NCBI RefSeq assembly: GCF_958295425.1 | Contig: NC_081146.1 | Coordinates: forward strand, 3,341,041-3,405,040 | Direction: 5' to 3' | DNA length: 64,000 nt | From: Solea solea | Taxonomy: Eukaryota > Chordata > Actinopteri > Pleuronectiformes > Soleidae | Part shown: positions 43,033 through 54,153 of the stretch, one piece after another | How the letters are laid out: each line of letters opens with the position of its first letter | Position numbering within the stretch: position 1 is the stretch's first letter | Notes under the pieces: model-generated | What the model was told of the DNA's origin: nothing | Databases searched by the model: none | What the model saw: the letters and a program-made list of their open reading frames with translations, nothing else | Made by a program: the position numbers and the translations under genes

Positions 43033-46000
43033 CCATTTATAATCCAGGAGTAAATGTAGTTATTACTACCTCTCAGTGCCTTTTTTGGTAGCACAGGCCT
43101 ATTTATCTTTGTTTTACATTTATTTCTAAATGTGACTGGTGATATTGTGCTTGTCTGTTTTGCACCTGATTGAAACTGTCATGTCTGGATATGAAGGAAA
43201 CTTCATTCTACAAAGGCAGAATGATTCCCCACAAACCTCAGTGTCGACCCACTGCTTCACGTCCATGGGAGCTCCCGTCATGTCGTCCACCTTGTACTGG
43301 ATGTTGGTCATGGATTTGTCTGTGCTTCTGATGACACCCACAATGGTGACCTGTGACACAGGAGAGGAGCTGTTAGCAAACAGAGCAGCTGAGAACGATA
43401 AATGGAACTTTTCTGAGAGGTGTGAATCTTTCAGACCTGACTTGAATCAGTATATAGAGCTCTACTTTTCTGCAGTGTGCTAATAAAAGAATGTATACAG
43501 TATGTGGGGAAAAAAGGCAACATAAACACAAGCAAATCCCCCCCAAAAATGTACATTTATTTAAGCTGAACTTGCACAAGTATCGTGGGTATAAAATGAA
43601 AATCTTGTGTGAGGGTATGACATAACTTGCCTCTATTATAATCATAAAACTCAGTTTTTTTCTAGGCTGTAACGGTACAAGTCTTTTTTTTTTCTTTAAA
43701 TCGATATTTGGAAGTTTTGGATGGATTTAGAAAAATAAATCACAATTTTTACATTTACATTACAATTAATTATTTGACACATCTAGTAAAGGTGTAACAT
43801 GTTACCAGTTTAGTTGGTGTATGAGGGATAAAACAATTCTTTTTTCCCCCACAATTATTGAACCATTGTTTTGTAGATTTTTCTGACTTGTTGCACAGGG
43901 GAAATTTCAAATTTAACATGTACACCCTCTCTTAGCCCCAGCTATGACGTACAGTGGTTTAATCTACATTATCAAATACAACGATGTGCTTCAGATGAGA
44001 TTAGGACTGAACAATTTCACCATTATGATTTATTTGACACATGTTGTGATTGGATTTGTTGCAAGTTTAAGTTAAGGGCCAGTTCAATAATCACTTTGTA
44101 ATAGACTTAAAAGGTGAAGGAGCCTTTTAAACACAAGTGACCATCAAAATATTGACAACTCTATGTTCTTAAACAAGCTTAAAAATAAGAATTTCAATCT
44201 CATTCCAGAAAATAGTGCCTTTTTTTCAGGGGGGGGGGGGGGGGTTCTACTATACACCAGTGCAACATTCTTGAGGACTGAGGGTCATTTTCACATTCTG
44301 CCCTCATGCAACAGGCTTCAACTTACCTGGGCAACTTCTACATCCCCGACTCTGAACGCCTCATCCGCCTGAGAAGCAGACATCATCTGAGACACTGTGC
44401 AGGGGATTATCTGCGTCGCACGGGTTCTCTGCAAAACACACATGCATGCCAAATTCAGTGCTTCCCTGGTGTGTGCAACAAATATTCACATTATTACTCT
44501 TTATGAATTACAATTAATTACAAAGGGGACAGAGAGTAGACATTACCACAAAAAGCTTCAGAGGAATGTAAAATGACCACAAATCCACACAAAATAACCA
44601 CATAGTACTCTAGTGTGTCCTATATTGAAAATTAACACTTATTTGCTGGTGAGATTCCTCAGAAAAGTCATTATTTACTGCATATACAAACATTTTAGTA
44701 ATAAGGTCTTTCTCCAAAAAATTCACTGTTGTCAGAGGATGCTACAACTAGCCTAACTTCAGCATTTTGACTTCTTCTCCTGTTAATTACATTAGTGCTT
44801 TGGTTGATGTGTGCACTCTGCTGGCATAAGATGTACTGCACCATATGTGAGGTGCAGATAAATGACACACAGACAAAATGAAACAGACATTGTTGGTTAA
44901 TTGAACAACCAATTATTTACCAGTTGAATTCTTAATGGCAATTAAATAACTGATAATTAGTCATCAACATCCCTACTTAAGATGTTTCAAGGCCAGTATG
45001 TAGTCTACTGCTCACTTGTTGCCTCAGCATTTATCTGTCAGTGTTTTCAGTCACACTCCTTGCAGTGTAAGGAGTTGTTGTCAGTGCTGGAGTAGTAAAT
45101 TGTGACTTTAGGGAAGAGATTGCTGCTCTAACTAATGTTCAGGATAACTAACCCCTTTCTTCTCTCCTCCCTGGGATAAAGCAGGTGATGCGAAGCCTCC
45201 TGGAGACTGAGTGTAACCTCCGCCTGTAGCGGAATCATTGTATCCTGCTGAAAAACACAAAAAACATGGACTCATGAATTCAAACATAAAAGACTAAATG
45301 TATGTAGTTTGATAATTACCCTACCCATGTTAAAGCCAATATCTGCTGAATCGGAGCCGATAATACTGCTGCATTCCCATGTTTAAAAGTGTGATCAAAT
45401 GATGTATGTTTCCCAAACTATGTTTTGATATTTTTTTATTTGAGGCACAAGTATGTAAGTGTGTATATAATATTTCAGTATTAAATACTATAATTCTCTC
45501 TTTTCAGGACATCAAAAATTGGAATAAGCTTCCAGTTTTTTAGAAAACCTGCACAGATTAACACATTTTCTCTCCAGAAGTGATGAAATTGAGTTTAAGT
45601 CATCATTCATTTAATAAAAACACTTTTTACAGACTTAGATACACTGAGAGTATCAATTCTGATACTCTATACTGGACATGTGTATTTTATAATTAGATAT
45701 ATTATACTGTCCATTTATACCGTGTGCTATAGTGAGTGTGTACAGTATGTGTGTGCTCTCCATTTCATTGTCTGTTGACCTGCTTCGGGGACAACTGTCT
45801 GAGACTCGTGTATCTTGTACACTGTCTCTGATACACACAAATAACGTAAGCTTAACTAATAAGGATATACTAATATGGCATATATTTAGAATTTCCTTGT
45901 AGAAAAGTGTGATTTTTAGCCTGTGCTTAGTTCAGCCCCTGCTGTGTGTAATAGTTTGACTTTATATACCTCTGTAGCACCGTTTTTGCTGTTTCAATCA

Positions 46001-46217
46001 GTGAAACCTAATTAAGAAGCGGTTTAGTTGCCACTGTTTTTATTTACACCACACACGACAACATTTAACCAACTGTCACCCAAAACACAACAAAACAATG
46101 CTAGTTACAAAGCTACTTAAAGCTAACGTTAGCCGGAGTCTGACAACGTTCAACATGCACTCCTGAACACGTCGTAAACACAGTGGTGTGGACATTAAAC
46201 TCACCCTGGTTCCACAT
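38469..46217 (-). CDS. rpa2: RPA2, replication protein A 32-kDa subunit
   Basis: Middle subunit of the RPA single-stranded-DNA-binding heterotrimer, acting in nuclear replication, repair and checkpoint signalling. Minus-strand exons: 46217-46205, 45247-45153, 44428-44327, 43350-43237, 42065-41991, 41593-41477, 40373-40236, 39339-39245, 38556-38469. They join in phase to 278 residues (human 270). The N-terminal phospho-region has [16 protein letters not shown], keeping both human-type CDK Ser-Pro sites. The OB-fold follows (about 45-175; [59 protein letters not shown]). Then come a Gly/Asn-rich linker ([13 protein letters not shown]) and the winged-helix end ([40 protein letters not shown]). 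The tiny first exon (13 coding bases) is typical of the gene. Recognition is secure. Confidence 0.97.
38740..38830. repeat. Fragment of fold-back family A in RPA2 intron 8
   Basis: GTGTGCCTTGATGTAAAAGT followed by TTTTCTCTATGGGCTTTAGT and GTGGGGAGTGAGAGG is the right-hand block of the family, comparable with 56018-56080 and 62930-62985. Confidence 0.6.
41745..41842 (+). repeat. SINE tail fragment in RPA2 intron
   Basis: CTGTGATGGACTGGTGACGT, then GTCCAGGGT and GGATAAGGCGGAAGACAATG with GATGGATGG, is the 3' part of the abundant teleost tRNA-derived SINE. Confidence 0.6.
42355..42860. repeat. Interspersed DNA-element-like repeat in RPA2 intron
   Basis: CAAGGTTCCCACGCCTTGG, followed by CAAGGACTGTTCAAGGACAT, is a block often seen at one end of teleost DNA elements. 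Near 42805 CTTTCAAGGGCCTTGATTC looks like its inverted counterpart. The family is uncertain. Confidence 0.45.
42955..43032. repeat. TA/CA microsatellite
   Basis: TATATATG blocks, about 20 TA units and then an AC run, in the RPA2 intron between exons 4 and 5. Confidence 0.9.
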
Positions 46218-46347
46218 GTAGGCAGCTCGAGTTTAAGTTAATAAAAATGAAAAAAGAAATAGTTAAGAGTGACACTGTGGCGTCAGGACAACACAAGCGT
46301 GTAGGTGCCTTCTTCCTCCAGTGGTCCCGCGTCAAACTCAAGACACA

Positions 46348-46357
46348 GCGCATGCGC
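46348..46357. promoter_or_regulatory. NRF1 palindrome upstream of RPA2
   Basis: GCGCATGCGC is a perfect NRF1 consensus palindrome, 131 bp upstream of the RPA2 ATG in a locally CpG-richer stretch. It is likely part of a TATA-less housekeeping promoter. Confidence 0.6.
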
Positions 46358-46367
46358 AGAGCAGAAA

Positions 46368-46378
46368 TCCCGCGAAAT
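46368..46378. promoter_or_regulatory. E2F-like site upstream of RPA2
   Basis: TCCCGCGAAAT, whose complement contains TTTCGCGGGA, fits the E2F consensus. It lies 11 bp beyond the NRF1 palindrome. An S-phase replication gene is a plausible E2F target. Confidence 0.5.
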
Positions 46379-47620
46379 GTACAAGCCCGTGGAGGGACAA
46401 AAGGAGCGCATGCCCTGGGTTTCGCTTGTCAGGCAGCCGTACCTCTCTCATTATGTATGCTGTATGTGACACTAGTCTCCAACACTCTGCTATGGTTTAG
46501 TATGTTCAGCAGAAAGTGTAGTTAATAGGAGTTTTCACTCAGGTGGTGTACATTCTTAAAGTACGAGTGCCTGAAAGACAAAGCTCGGGGGAGAAATTGT
46601 TTTCAGCAACTGTGTTGCTTTCGAGTTCTGTGGGAAATCTAGCTTTCACTGACAATGTCAGTCACCTGTCTATGTGGTGTATTATATTAATTTAAAATTA
46701 TGTTACTTCTGTACCATCTGTGTTATTTTCCGTTATTTCTATACATGTTTATATGTTATGTTTATTATGTAATGTTGCAGGGCGATCTTATCAAGAGTTT
46801 GCCTTCAATGGCCGTTATCCCTGTTAAAATTAATACTAGTTTGAAAAAGCTTGTATCACGTTATTTTTGTTCAGTTAAAAAACAACTGGGAGTAGAAGTA
46901 TTATAGTCCTTGTAACGTTAGAGTAAAAACATTAAGTCCCTTCACGAACAACCTATAAATATTACAATATTATACAGAATCGACGAGAATTGCCTGAAAG
47001 CAGCATACACCCCTTGTTGGTGTACAGTACACACACACACACAGATACAGATATATTCACCAAAGAAATCCAATACGTGTAATCTTTAAAATGTGTCTGA
47101 TTTGTGTGAATAATAGAGATTCATTCAATGCTTAATGTGTAAAATGTAACTGCAGTTGCCTGTAAAAAAGTTGGAGCTCTGGTTTTATCTTTAGCCTAAA
47201 TAAAAATAGTTGTGGAGGGTTGGAGATGGCGTCTGAAGCCTTTTTATAGTCTTCTCAAATTTGGAGCCTATAAATAGTTTGATTTCCTTCATCCTCGTAC
47301 CAGTTGTGTTACAATACAGCTACTACTGTACATTAGAACTCAGATGTTAATATAAACAATTCTCCTTTTCATTTTGATTTCTTCATTACAGGTGTGGTGT
47401 GGCCCACAATAAGCAACAGCAGGCTGTTTTATATCTGAAAATATAGAAGGTGAGAGAGCTGAGAGAATACCCTCACATATAAACACATGGGTAAAGGATA
47501 ATTCAGGCCTGTGATGAGTCATAAAGATCTGTATCTTATCTTGCTTTGCCCTTAATGGACTTACCTCTCAAACCTCGGCTTGACTTTTGACGGCTGTTTG
47601 CTTTCTTTAAAGCGTTCAGC
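46379..47620. other. Intergenic between divergent RPA2 and SMPDL3B
   Basis: AT-rich with a short ACACAC tract near 47030. No gene or clear mobile element was seen. It should contain the SMPDL3B promoter, but no TATA box or motif stood out. Confidence 0.35.
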
Positions 47621-50600
47621 ATGTTGGCAGTGAAGCTGCTCCTGTGCTACCTGCTGCTCAAAGAAGTCCAGCCACTGTCGGGTAAGTACAGAAGCCAAAT
47701 ATACCCAAGTAATCACCCCGCTTTTTTAAATGTTTCTAAAAATACTCCTGTTACTGCACCTTCCTGTGTGCAATACAACATTGTTTTTATCCAGGAAACT
47801 TCTGGCACATCACAGATCTGCACTGGGATCCAACGTACACACTGACCAATGCTCCTGAACTTGTATGTGCATCGAGTGGTAAACGACCTGCACCCAACGC
47901 AGGACAGTTTGGAGACTATGAATGTGACTCACCTTGGCACCTCATCAACTCTTCTGTCTATGCAATGAAAGATATTCTACCTGACCCAGACTTCATCGTG
48001 TGGACAGGGTATGTACCTGTAAATAAATCAGAAACTTAATTAAACAAAAATTATTGTATTGTGCATTGCGGAAATAAGACACAGTGAATTGATCGCAATA
48101 TGACTCATATGAGAGACTTGAAAAGGACAATCCAAGGACACATTCTGTCCTTGGATTTATTAAGAGGGATTTCAACCACCATAGTCATAAAATCTCTATT
48201 CATTTTTTTTTTTTTACAACAAAGTACAACTGGTAAATTTAATTACATGTTTTTGTTATTATTATGTTTGGTAAAAAAAATTGTTTTTAGCAGCATAAGT
48301 TATTCTTTGTAACTTAAGTTTCATGTTTTTGCTACGGTACTTGTTAGCGTAATTTTTTGTAACTTTGTCACAGTACTTGTGACGGAGTATTAGGGCCACA
48401 TTGAGAAAAAACTGTTTTCACAGACTTCAAGAATAAAGTCATACTGTACATTTATGAGAATAAAGTCGTACATTTACGAGAACAAGGTCGCTATATTCTA
48501 ACCTGTTGTTTTAGAAGAGGAGAGTTGTTAAAATGAGGGCTGTGGAGCATTTTGTGGAATTGTAGTTTAGATTAGGTTTTACAAACGCTGCAGTGGACCA
48601 GTTAAAGCTATTTCCCCCTCCACAAAGTCTGTCTGGTGTTTTCTGCAGAAAAGATGTGTTTTCTTGCTCTACTTTTCTAAAACGACAGGTTAGATTATTA
48701 CGACTTTATTCTCGTAAATTTACAACTTTAATCTCATAAATTTACGACTATAATCTCATTAATTTATGACTTTATTCTTGTAAATTTACGACTTTAATCT
48801 TGTAAATTAAGACTTTTAAATAAAGACTTTTTCTTTTTTGTAAATTAAGTTACATGTGTTTGTTACGGTACTTGGTACATAAATTATTTTTAGGTTAGTG
48901 ACATGTTTTAACATTTTACTTTACTTTAATATTTTGTAGACAGAAGTTCAACTTTCCCCTTTATCTGTAACCTGTCTACGTTTAAGAATACTTTTAGTTA
49001 TTGCTATAATATTGTGAATCACAATTGACTGTGTCGTCCCATGGCTAGTTTGAGTTAAGTCCCAAGTCCACCTTTCATTCATACCTGTTTTATGAGATGT
49101 CTTACACTAGGATCATAGCTTGGACCGTGCACAACATTTCTATAATGTCTTTTGTAGAATTTAATCCTTTAATAAAATACAACAAAGGCAAACTATGAAC
49201 AAACTGTGTTTGGCTTCTCAGAGATGACACCCCACATGTACCCAATGAGGACTTAGGGGAAGATGCCGTACTGGACATTATCAGCAACCTCACACACGTC
49301 ATCAAACACGTCTTTCCACGTAAGTGTGTGCAGATTTATTGGACATCAGAGATGAAAATGAATGCCACTGTTTGAGCATTGACTGATTCACTTGTATCAA
49401 TAATGGTCAGAGTCAAGTTAGCATCAGCAACAGCCACAATCCTTGGTTGGCTTTCACAGTGTTTGTTGACTTACTTTTAAAAATGGAAAAAATGGAAGTG
49501 GGACATTTTTGTAAAACATGAAACCATCCAGACTGTGAAACATGTGAAGCATGCGTATCACACTGAAAATGAAATCTATGAGACTTTAGGGTTTATTTGG
49601 AATTAGCTTCCCATAGATGCCACAACACTCAGCGAATCAAAGCTCTGCTGTCACATGACATGAGATTGTAACCATTAGAAAAAAAGAAAGTGATTATTGA
49701 TAATATAGATGGCTGCAAAAAAGTGAACATATGGGCCCTGACACATGTAAAAATAGTGTGAAACTGCAGCGGGTCAGAGGACACAAACTGCGGAAGCAGT
49801 CTTTACTGCACCCCCAGGACAGATTGTGTTCACACATGCAAGAGAAAGTGGCCACACATGGGCAAAAATACATGAAAATGGATTTTAAAGTAAAATGCTA
49901 AATACCCAACTACAAAATACAGCTGCCAGAGCATGTATCAAAATAAAATGAATTTAATATTTAAATGTAACATCATATTACCATTCAATAGAATCATATC
50001 CAAATCAATTAAGCTACTTCGAAGGCAATAATTATGACATGATCAACATGTTCTAATTTTGAATGTGCATGAAGCACTTTGTACAAGTTGTAAACGATAG
50101 CACTAAACCTTTTAAAAAGGATTGAGAAGTATGTATTTAATGTTTTAGTATGAAATACTGCTAATCCCTGAATGTGGCTACATGCTTACTGATTCCGAAG
50201 ACACATTCAGGATGCATCACTGAACCTGAATGTTGTCCACTTGTGATCAGCTTCACCGTTATGATCAGCTGGGATTGCCTCCAGCCTTCATTTCTTACAT
50301 ACAGTGCCTTTAAAGTCCAGATTATATCATGGCTGAAATCAATCCGGTCATTTTCCCCATCACACATAATGTTGGTATAAATGTGATGTTGTCGTCACCA
50401 TGTTTTTTAAACATCGATGTCATTCTCAGGCACTAAAGTGTACTCTGCCCTGGGAAACCACGATTACCACCCGAAGAACCAGCTGCCTGCAGGCCCCAAC
50501 ATCATCTACAGCCAAACAGCCCAAATGTGGAAGGACTGGTTGGAGCTTCCGTCCCAGGAGACATTTAAAAAAGGTTAAACCACTAACATTTACTCTTCCG

Positions 50601-52127
50601 TGTGAGTCGTTTGTGAGCACACGTCCGAATATGTTTGCTGCAATGTCCCCTCTGTACTGTAGGTGGGTATTACACAGAGAGGCTGCTGGGTCAACCCGGT
50701 CTCAGGATGCTGGTCCTCAACACGAACCTCTATTATGACCAAAACAAGTTGAACGTGGGCTTGGACGATCCAGCGAGCCAGTTTAGCTGGGCCGACCATG
50801 TTCTCACAGAGGCTGCTAAAAACAAGGAGAAGGTAAAGCACCTCGTCTATCGATGACTCTGGCAGATTCATACTCAGAAATACGTGTTGGGAACTTCCAC
50901 TAGCATTAATGGCTGTTAGGTGTGAATTATAGAGAACAGTAGAACTCATAATAAGCAGTTACTTCCTCTTTTTTTATGCTTAATATGAGTAATTGTGGAA
51001 AAAGAGGGTGTTAAACAGAGTGACCTTTATGTTAAGCTCTCTCTGTGATGTTTTTTTAAATAACTGACTTTCATCACCAGGTCTACATAATTGGCCATGT
51101 CCCTCCAGGGTTCTTTGAGAAGAAGAGGAGTAAGCCGTGGTTTGTGCCTAAATTCAACCAGAAATACGTGGATTTAATTCAGAGGCATCATTCCGTCATC
51201 CTCGGGCAGTTCTTTGGCCATCACCATACTGACAGTTTTCGCATGTTCTACAGTTCAGAGGGTAAAGTCATACTTTTAAGACACGTCTTTAAACCACATA
51301 ACCTTCACCTGCTATGGCATTAGAGCCCAGATGTTAACATGACCGTCTGAAATCCCCTGGGTTAACAAACCTCCTTAAACATCAAAGGTAAGGACCCGAC
51401 ACAGCGTATAAAGACATGGGTCAAGGTTAATTACAAGTGAACTGTTCTTGTGAGCTTAAAACGCCACATTTCTCTGTGGACATTGGCACACGATTTATAA
51501 ACATTTACATTTTACAGTCAGAAAAGGCTGTTTAACAGCGAGACAAAGTGGAGAACATGTTTTAAGATATCATAAGCGGCTATAGGTGTATTGTGTGAAC
51601 CTTTTTTCTTTTTCCTTTTGTTTTTTAAATGCTGGCATTCATGTTTTCAGTCATGTCTAAAGCTGTGAGTCAGTAACTCATACAGAAACCTGAACCTTCT
51701 ATTTAAACTCAAGGTCTACAATTAAACACAGAGACAATTATATGTACTGTACGTGACAGAAACAGTGAGAGCAGAGTGTGGTTAGCTGCCATATCTCAGA
51801 AAACACAGCAAAGCAATACACTGCAAAGGTTACGAGTTAAGAGAAGAAACAGACTTATTTAGAAGATGATCAGCTGAGACGGTGAGAGACAGACGTGTGG
51901 ACAGGCACATGATTTTTCTTTTCTCACATAATGAAGTGTTCAAGGTTTTTATATATATATATATATACATATATATACATATTTATATATACATACATAT
52001 GTGTGTATATATATATACATACATATACACATATATGTATATATATACATATACATATATATGTATACATACATACATACATATATGTATATATACATAT
52101 ATACACATTCATATACATATATATACA

Positions 52128-52188
<61 letters not shown>

Positions 52189-52808
52189 TTGCCAATCAGT
52201 AGGTTTTCTTTCACTTATACAGGCTCTCCTATCAGTACGATGTTCCTCAGCCCAGGGGTCACCCCGTGGAAAACGACACTTCCTGGAGTGGTGGATGGAG
52301 CAAACAATCCTGGGATTCGTGTCTTTGAATATGACACAAAAACACTTCTAGTCAAAGTAAGTCAATGGCAGACTGTGATTTCTATGCCAAGATATGAGCA
52401 ACCTCTTGATGTATAACAGCGATTTTTATTTTTGAACACACTCAGGATGTGGTGACATATTACCTGAATCTGACGTACGCTAATATGGCCCGAGGGCGCT
52501 GGGAGAAGGAGTATCGCCTCACAGAGAGCTACAGAGTACCAGACGCCTCCCCGGCTTCCATGCACCAGGTCCTGGAGCGCATCGCTGAAGACCATTGCTA
52601 CTTACAGAAATACTACGAGTACAACTCTGTCAGCTATGACCTGTCAGAGTGCGACAGTGACTGCCGTGTTGACCATGTGTGTGCAGCCAGAGAGGTAGAC
52701 TACACCAGGTATGAGCACTGCCTGGCAAAAGAAGGGGCAGCTGCCATTTATGGTGGGTTTCTGCCAGTCCTCTCTGTGGTGCTTAGTCTGGTGTTGTCCA
52801 GTCGATAA
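47621..52808 (+). CDS. smpdl3b: SMPDL3B, acid sphingomyelinase-like phosphodiesterase 3b
   Basis: GPI-anchored extracellular metallophosphodiesterase that in mammals modulates membrane lipids and Toll-like-receptor signalling. Exons: 47621-47681, 47795-48008, 49222-49319, 50430-50573, 50663-50832, 51081-51261, 52223-52356, 52446-52808. They join in phase to 454 residues (human 455). The signal peptide is [20 protein letters not shown]. Metal-binding motifs follow in family order: ITDLHWD (about 26), WTGDD (about 92), SALGNHDYH (about 130), IIGHVPPG (about 248) and FGHHHTD (about 288). N-glycosylation sequons include NSS, NLT and NLT. The C-terminal Cys-rich segment ends in a hydrophobic GPI-type tail ([18 protein letters not shown]). 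The GD of the second motif is split by intron 2. All expected metal ligands are present, so an active enzyme is likely. Confidence 0.96.
48309..48880. mobile_element. Inverted-repeat element with tandem ends, flanked by direct repeats
   Basis: In SMPDL3B intron 2. The left part (about 48430-48490) carries repeated units like AGAATAAAGTCGTACATTTA; the right part (about 48698-48830) carries their reverse complement, CGACTTTATTCTCGTAAATT, in about five tandem copies. Outside these lie direct repeats of about 38 bp, at 48309-48346 and 48840-48877, sharing TAAGTT.CATGT.TTTG.TACGGTACTTG. No coding capacity was seen. Confidence 0.65.
51950..52188. repeat. TA/CATA microsatellite next to SMPDL3B exon 7
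   Basis: About 240 bp of TATATA, ACATATATAC and TACATACATA units, ending about 35 bp before the exon 7 acceptor (52222). The Tyr/Ile ORFs across it are artefacts. Confidence 0.93.
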
Positions 52809-52889
52809 TCCTCATCCATCACCGTCGTGTAAATTGTGAACATGTAAATATTTGTTAAGATGATAGTTCATGTTATTGAAGTGTTGTAC

Positions 52890-52930
52890 GAGGTACTGAC
52901 ACAGGTACTGACACAGGTACTGACACAGTG
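52890..52930. repeat. 12-bp tandem repeat in SMPDL3B 3' UTR
   Basis: Three copies of AGGTACTGACAC (first copy GAGGTACTGACAC), shortly after the SMPDL3B stop codon. Confidence 0.85.
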
Positions 52931-53300
52931 TCAGCAGTGACAGTGCTGTGCACTCTCCCTGCTCTGGGAACCATCTTGAGGTTTTCGGTCAGTGAAATAT
53001 GAAAACTGATTTAAGCCACTTAACCAAAGGTAGATTATAGATTATAGAATCTACCACATCTTAAGTCAATGATCCACTGCTTAGCCTGTTCAAATGTGTT
53101 GTACATGAATTGGATATTTGAAGCCTTAGCATGTTAATCGTGATTAAGTAAGGGTCCGGCGTGAACGCATTTGTTTTTCTAATTCCATTAATCATATGCA
53201 GTGTTTGGCACTTCTGTTGTTCACACATGGTGTGTCGTAGCTGCTTCCTCGATGAGGTTAGAGTCAGCTGGTGATGTTTGCTGTGTGGCATATGCAACTA

Positions 53301-53306
53301 AATAAA
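53301..53306 (+). terminator. Candidate SMPDL3B polyadenylation signal
   Basis: AATAAA within AATAAATAAC, about 490 bp after the stop. It is the first clean + strand hexamer seen downstream. Confidence 0.4.
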
Positions 53307-53309
53307 TAA

Positions 53310-54059
53310 CCTAGAATTCGTATTGCGCTTCCTTTGATCTGTGATAATCAAATCATTCTGAACCTAAAGCTCATTTAGTAACGTCCATTGCTTTACATGG
53401 GGTACAAAATACGAACAACACGCTCTTAACTTTACCTAAGTGACACAAATTGACCAAACAAGTCTCAATAGACTCTGGTGTGGAAGAGGAAGTGGTTTAC
53501 AAACTTCAGTTTCCAGTTGTAAAAAGGCTGACTCATCGGAAGATAAAGGTGTGGCCATATTGTAAGCTTGAGATAAGCAGGCTTAGATTTCATGATGTGA
53601 ACTTTTTGTTAGGAGGCCAAAATATGTGTCTTCGCTGGCAGCGAAGGATCATCCGCTGTGTCTCAAGCTGGTTTGTGTCGCAAGGGGTGAAAAAAAAAAA
53701 AACCTCAACAATACCTTATGATCAAGTTTGAATGAGTTATTAACGAGAAGTTAAGCAGGAAAACACAACCTTTGGCTTTAGAGTCTAGTGCGGGCTCTTC
53801 ACCTTAAATACACTTCATTTCCAGTCAATCACTTGTGATAAGTCTATGGTTAAATGATAATATCAGCAATTAAAAAACAATAAATCTTGAACAATTAACT
53901 TATTCATGTCCATGTCACTTAAATGCTATGTAATCTGTTACTCACATTAAAGATTAAGCTGTTATCTCGTCTGACTCTAAGAAGATGTAATGAGTTTTTG
54001 ATTACTGCCAGTAAACCAGAGGATTTTAAATGGGACTTTGAACTTGTTGTGATGACATA
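53310..54059. other. Spacer between convergent SMPDL3B and MECR
   Basis: No gene was recognised. It contains an A run (about 53690-53703) and AT-rich sequence. The MECR 3' UTR should end near its right edge. Confidence 0.35.
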
Positions 54060-54065
54060 TTTATT
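54060..54065 (-). terminator. MECR polyadenylation signal
   Basis: Minus-strand AATAAA about 90 bp after the MECR stop codon at 54154, giving a short 3' UTR. Confidence 0.5.
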
Positions 54066-54153
54066 GAGTATTGATGTGCGTAAGCAGTGTATTAGATCCA
54101 TAAATAACCCTTATGTTCACACACTGTGGACTTGACAGTGTAGTTCAGTAAGT

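Noticed and set aside
51882..52416. Several Tyr/Ile-rich frames
   Set aside because: They are translations of the TA/CATA microsatellite. The part after 52222 is the true SMPDL3B exon 7 read out of context.
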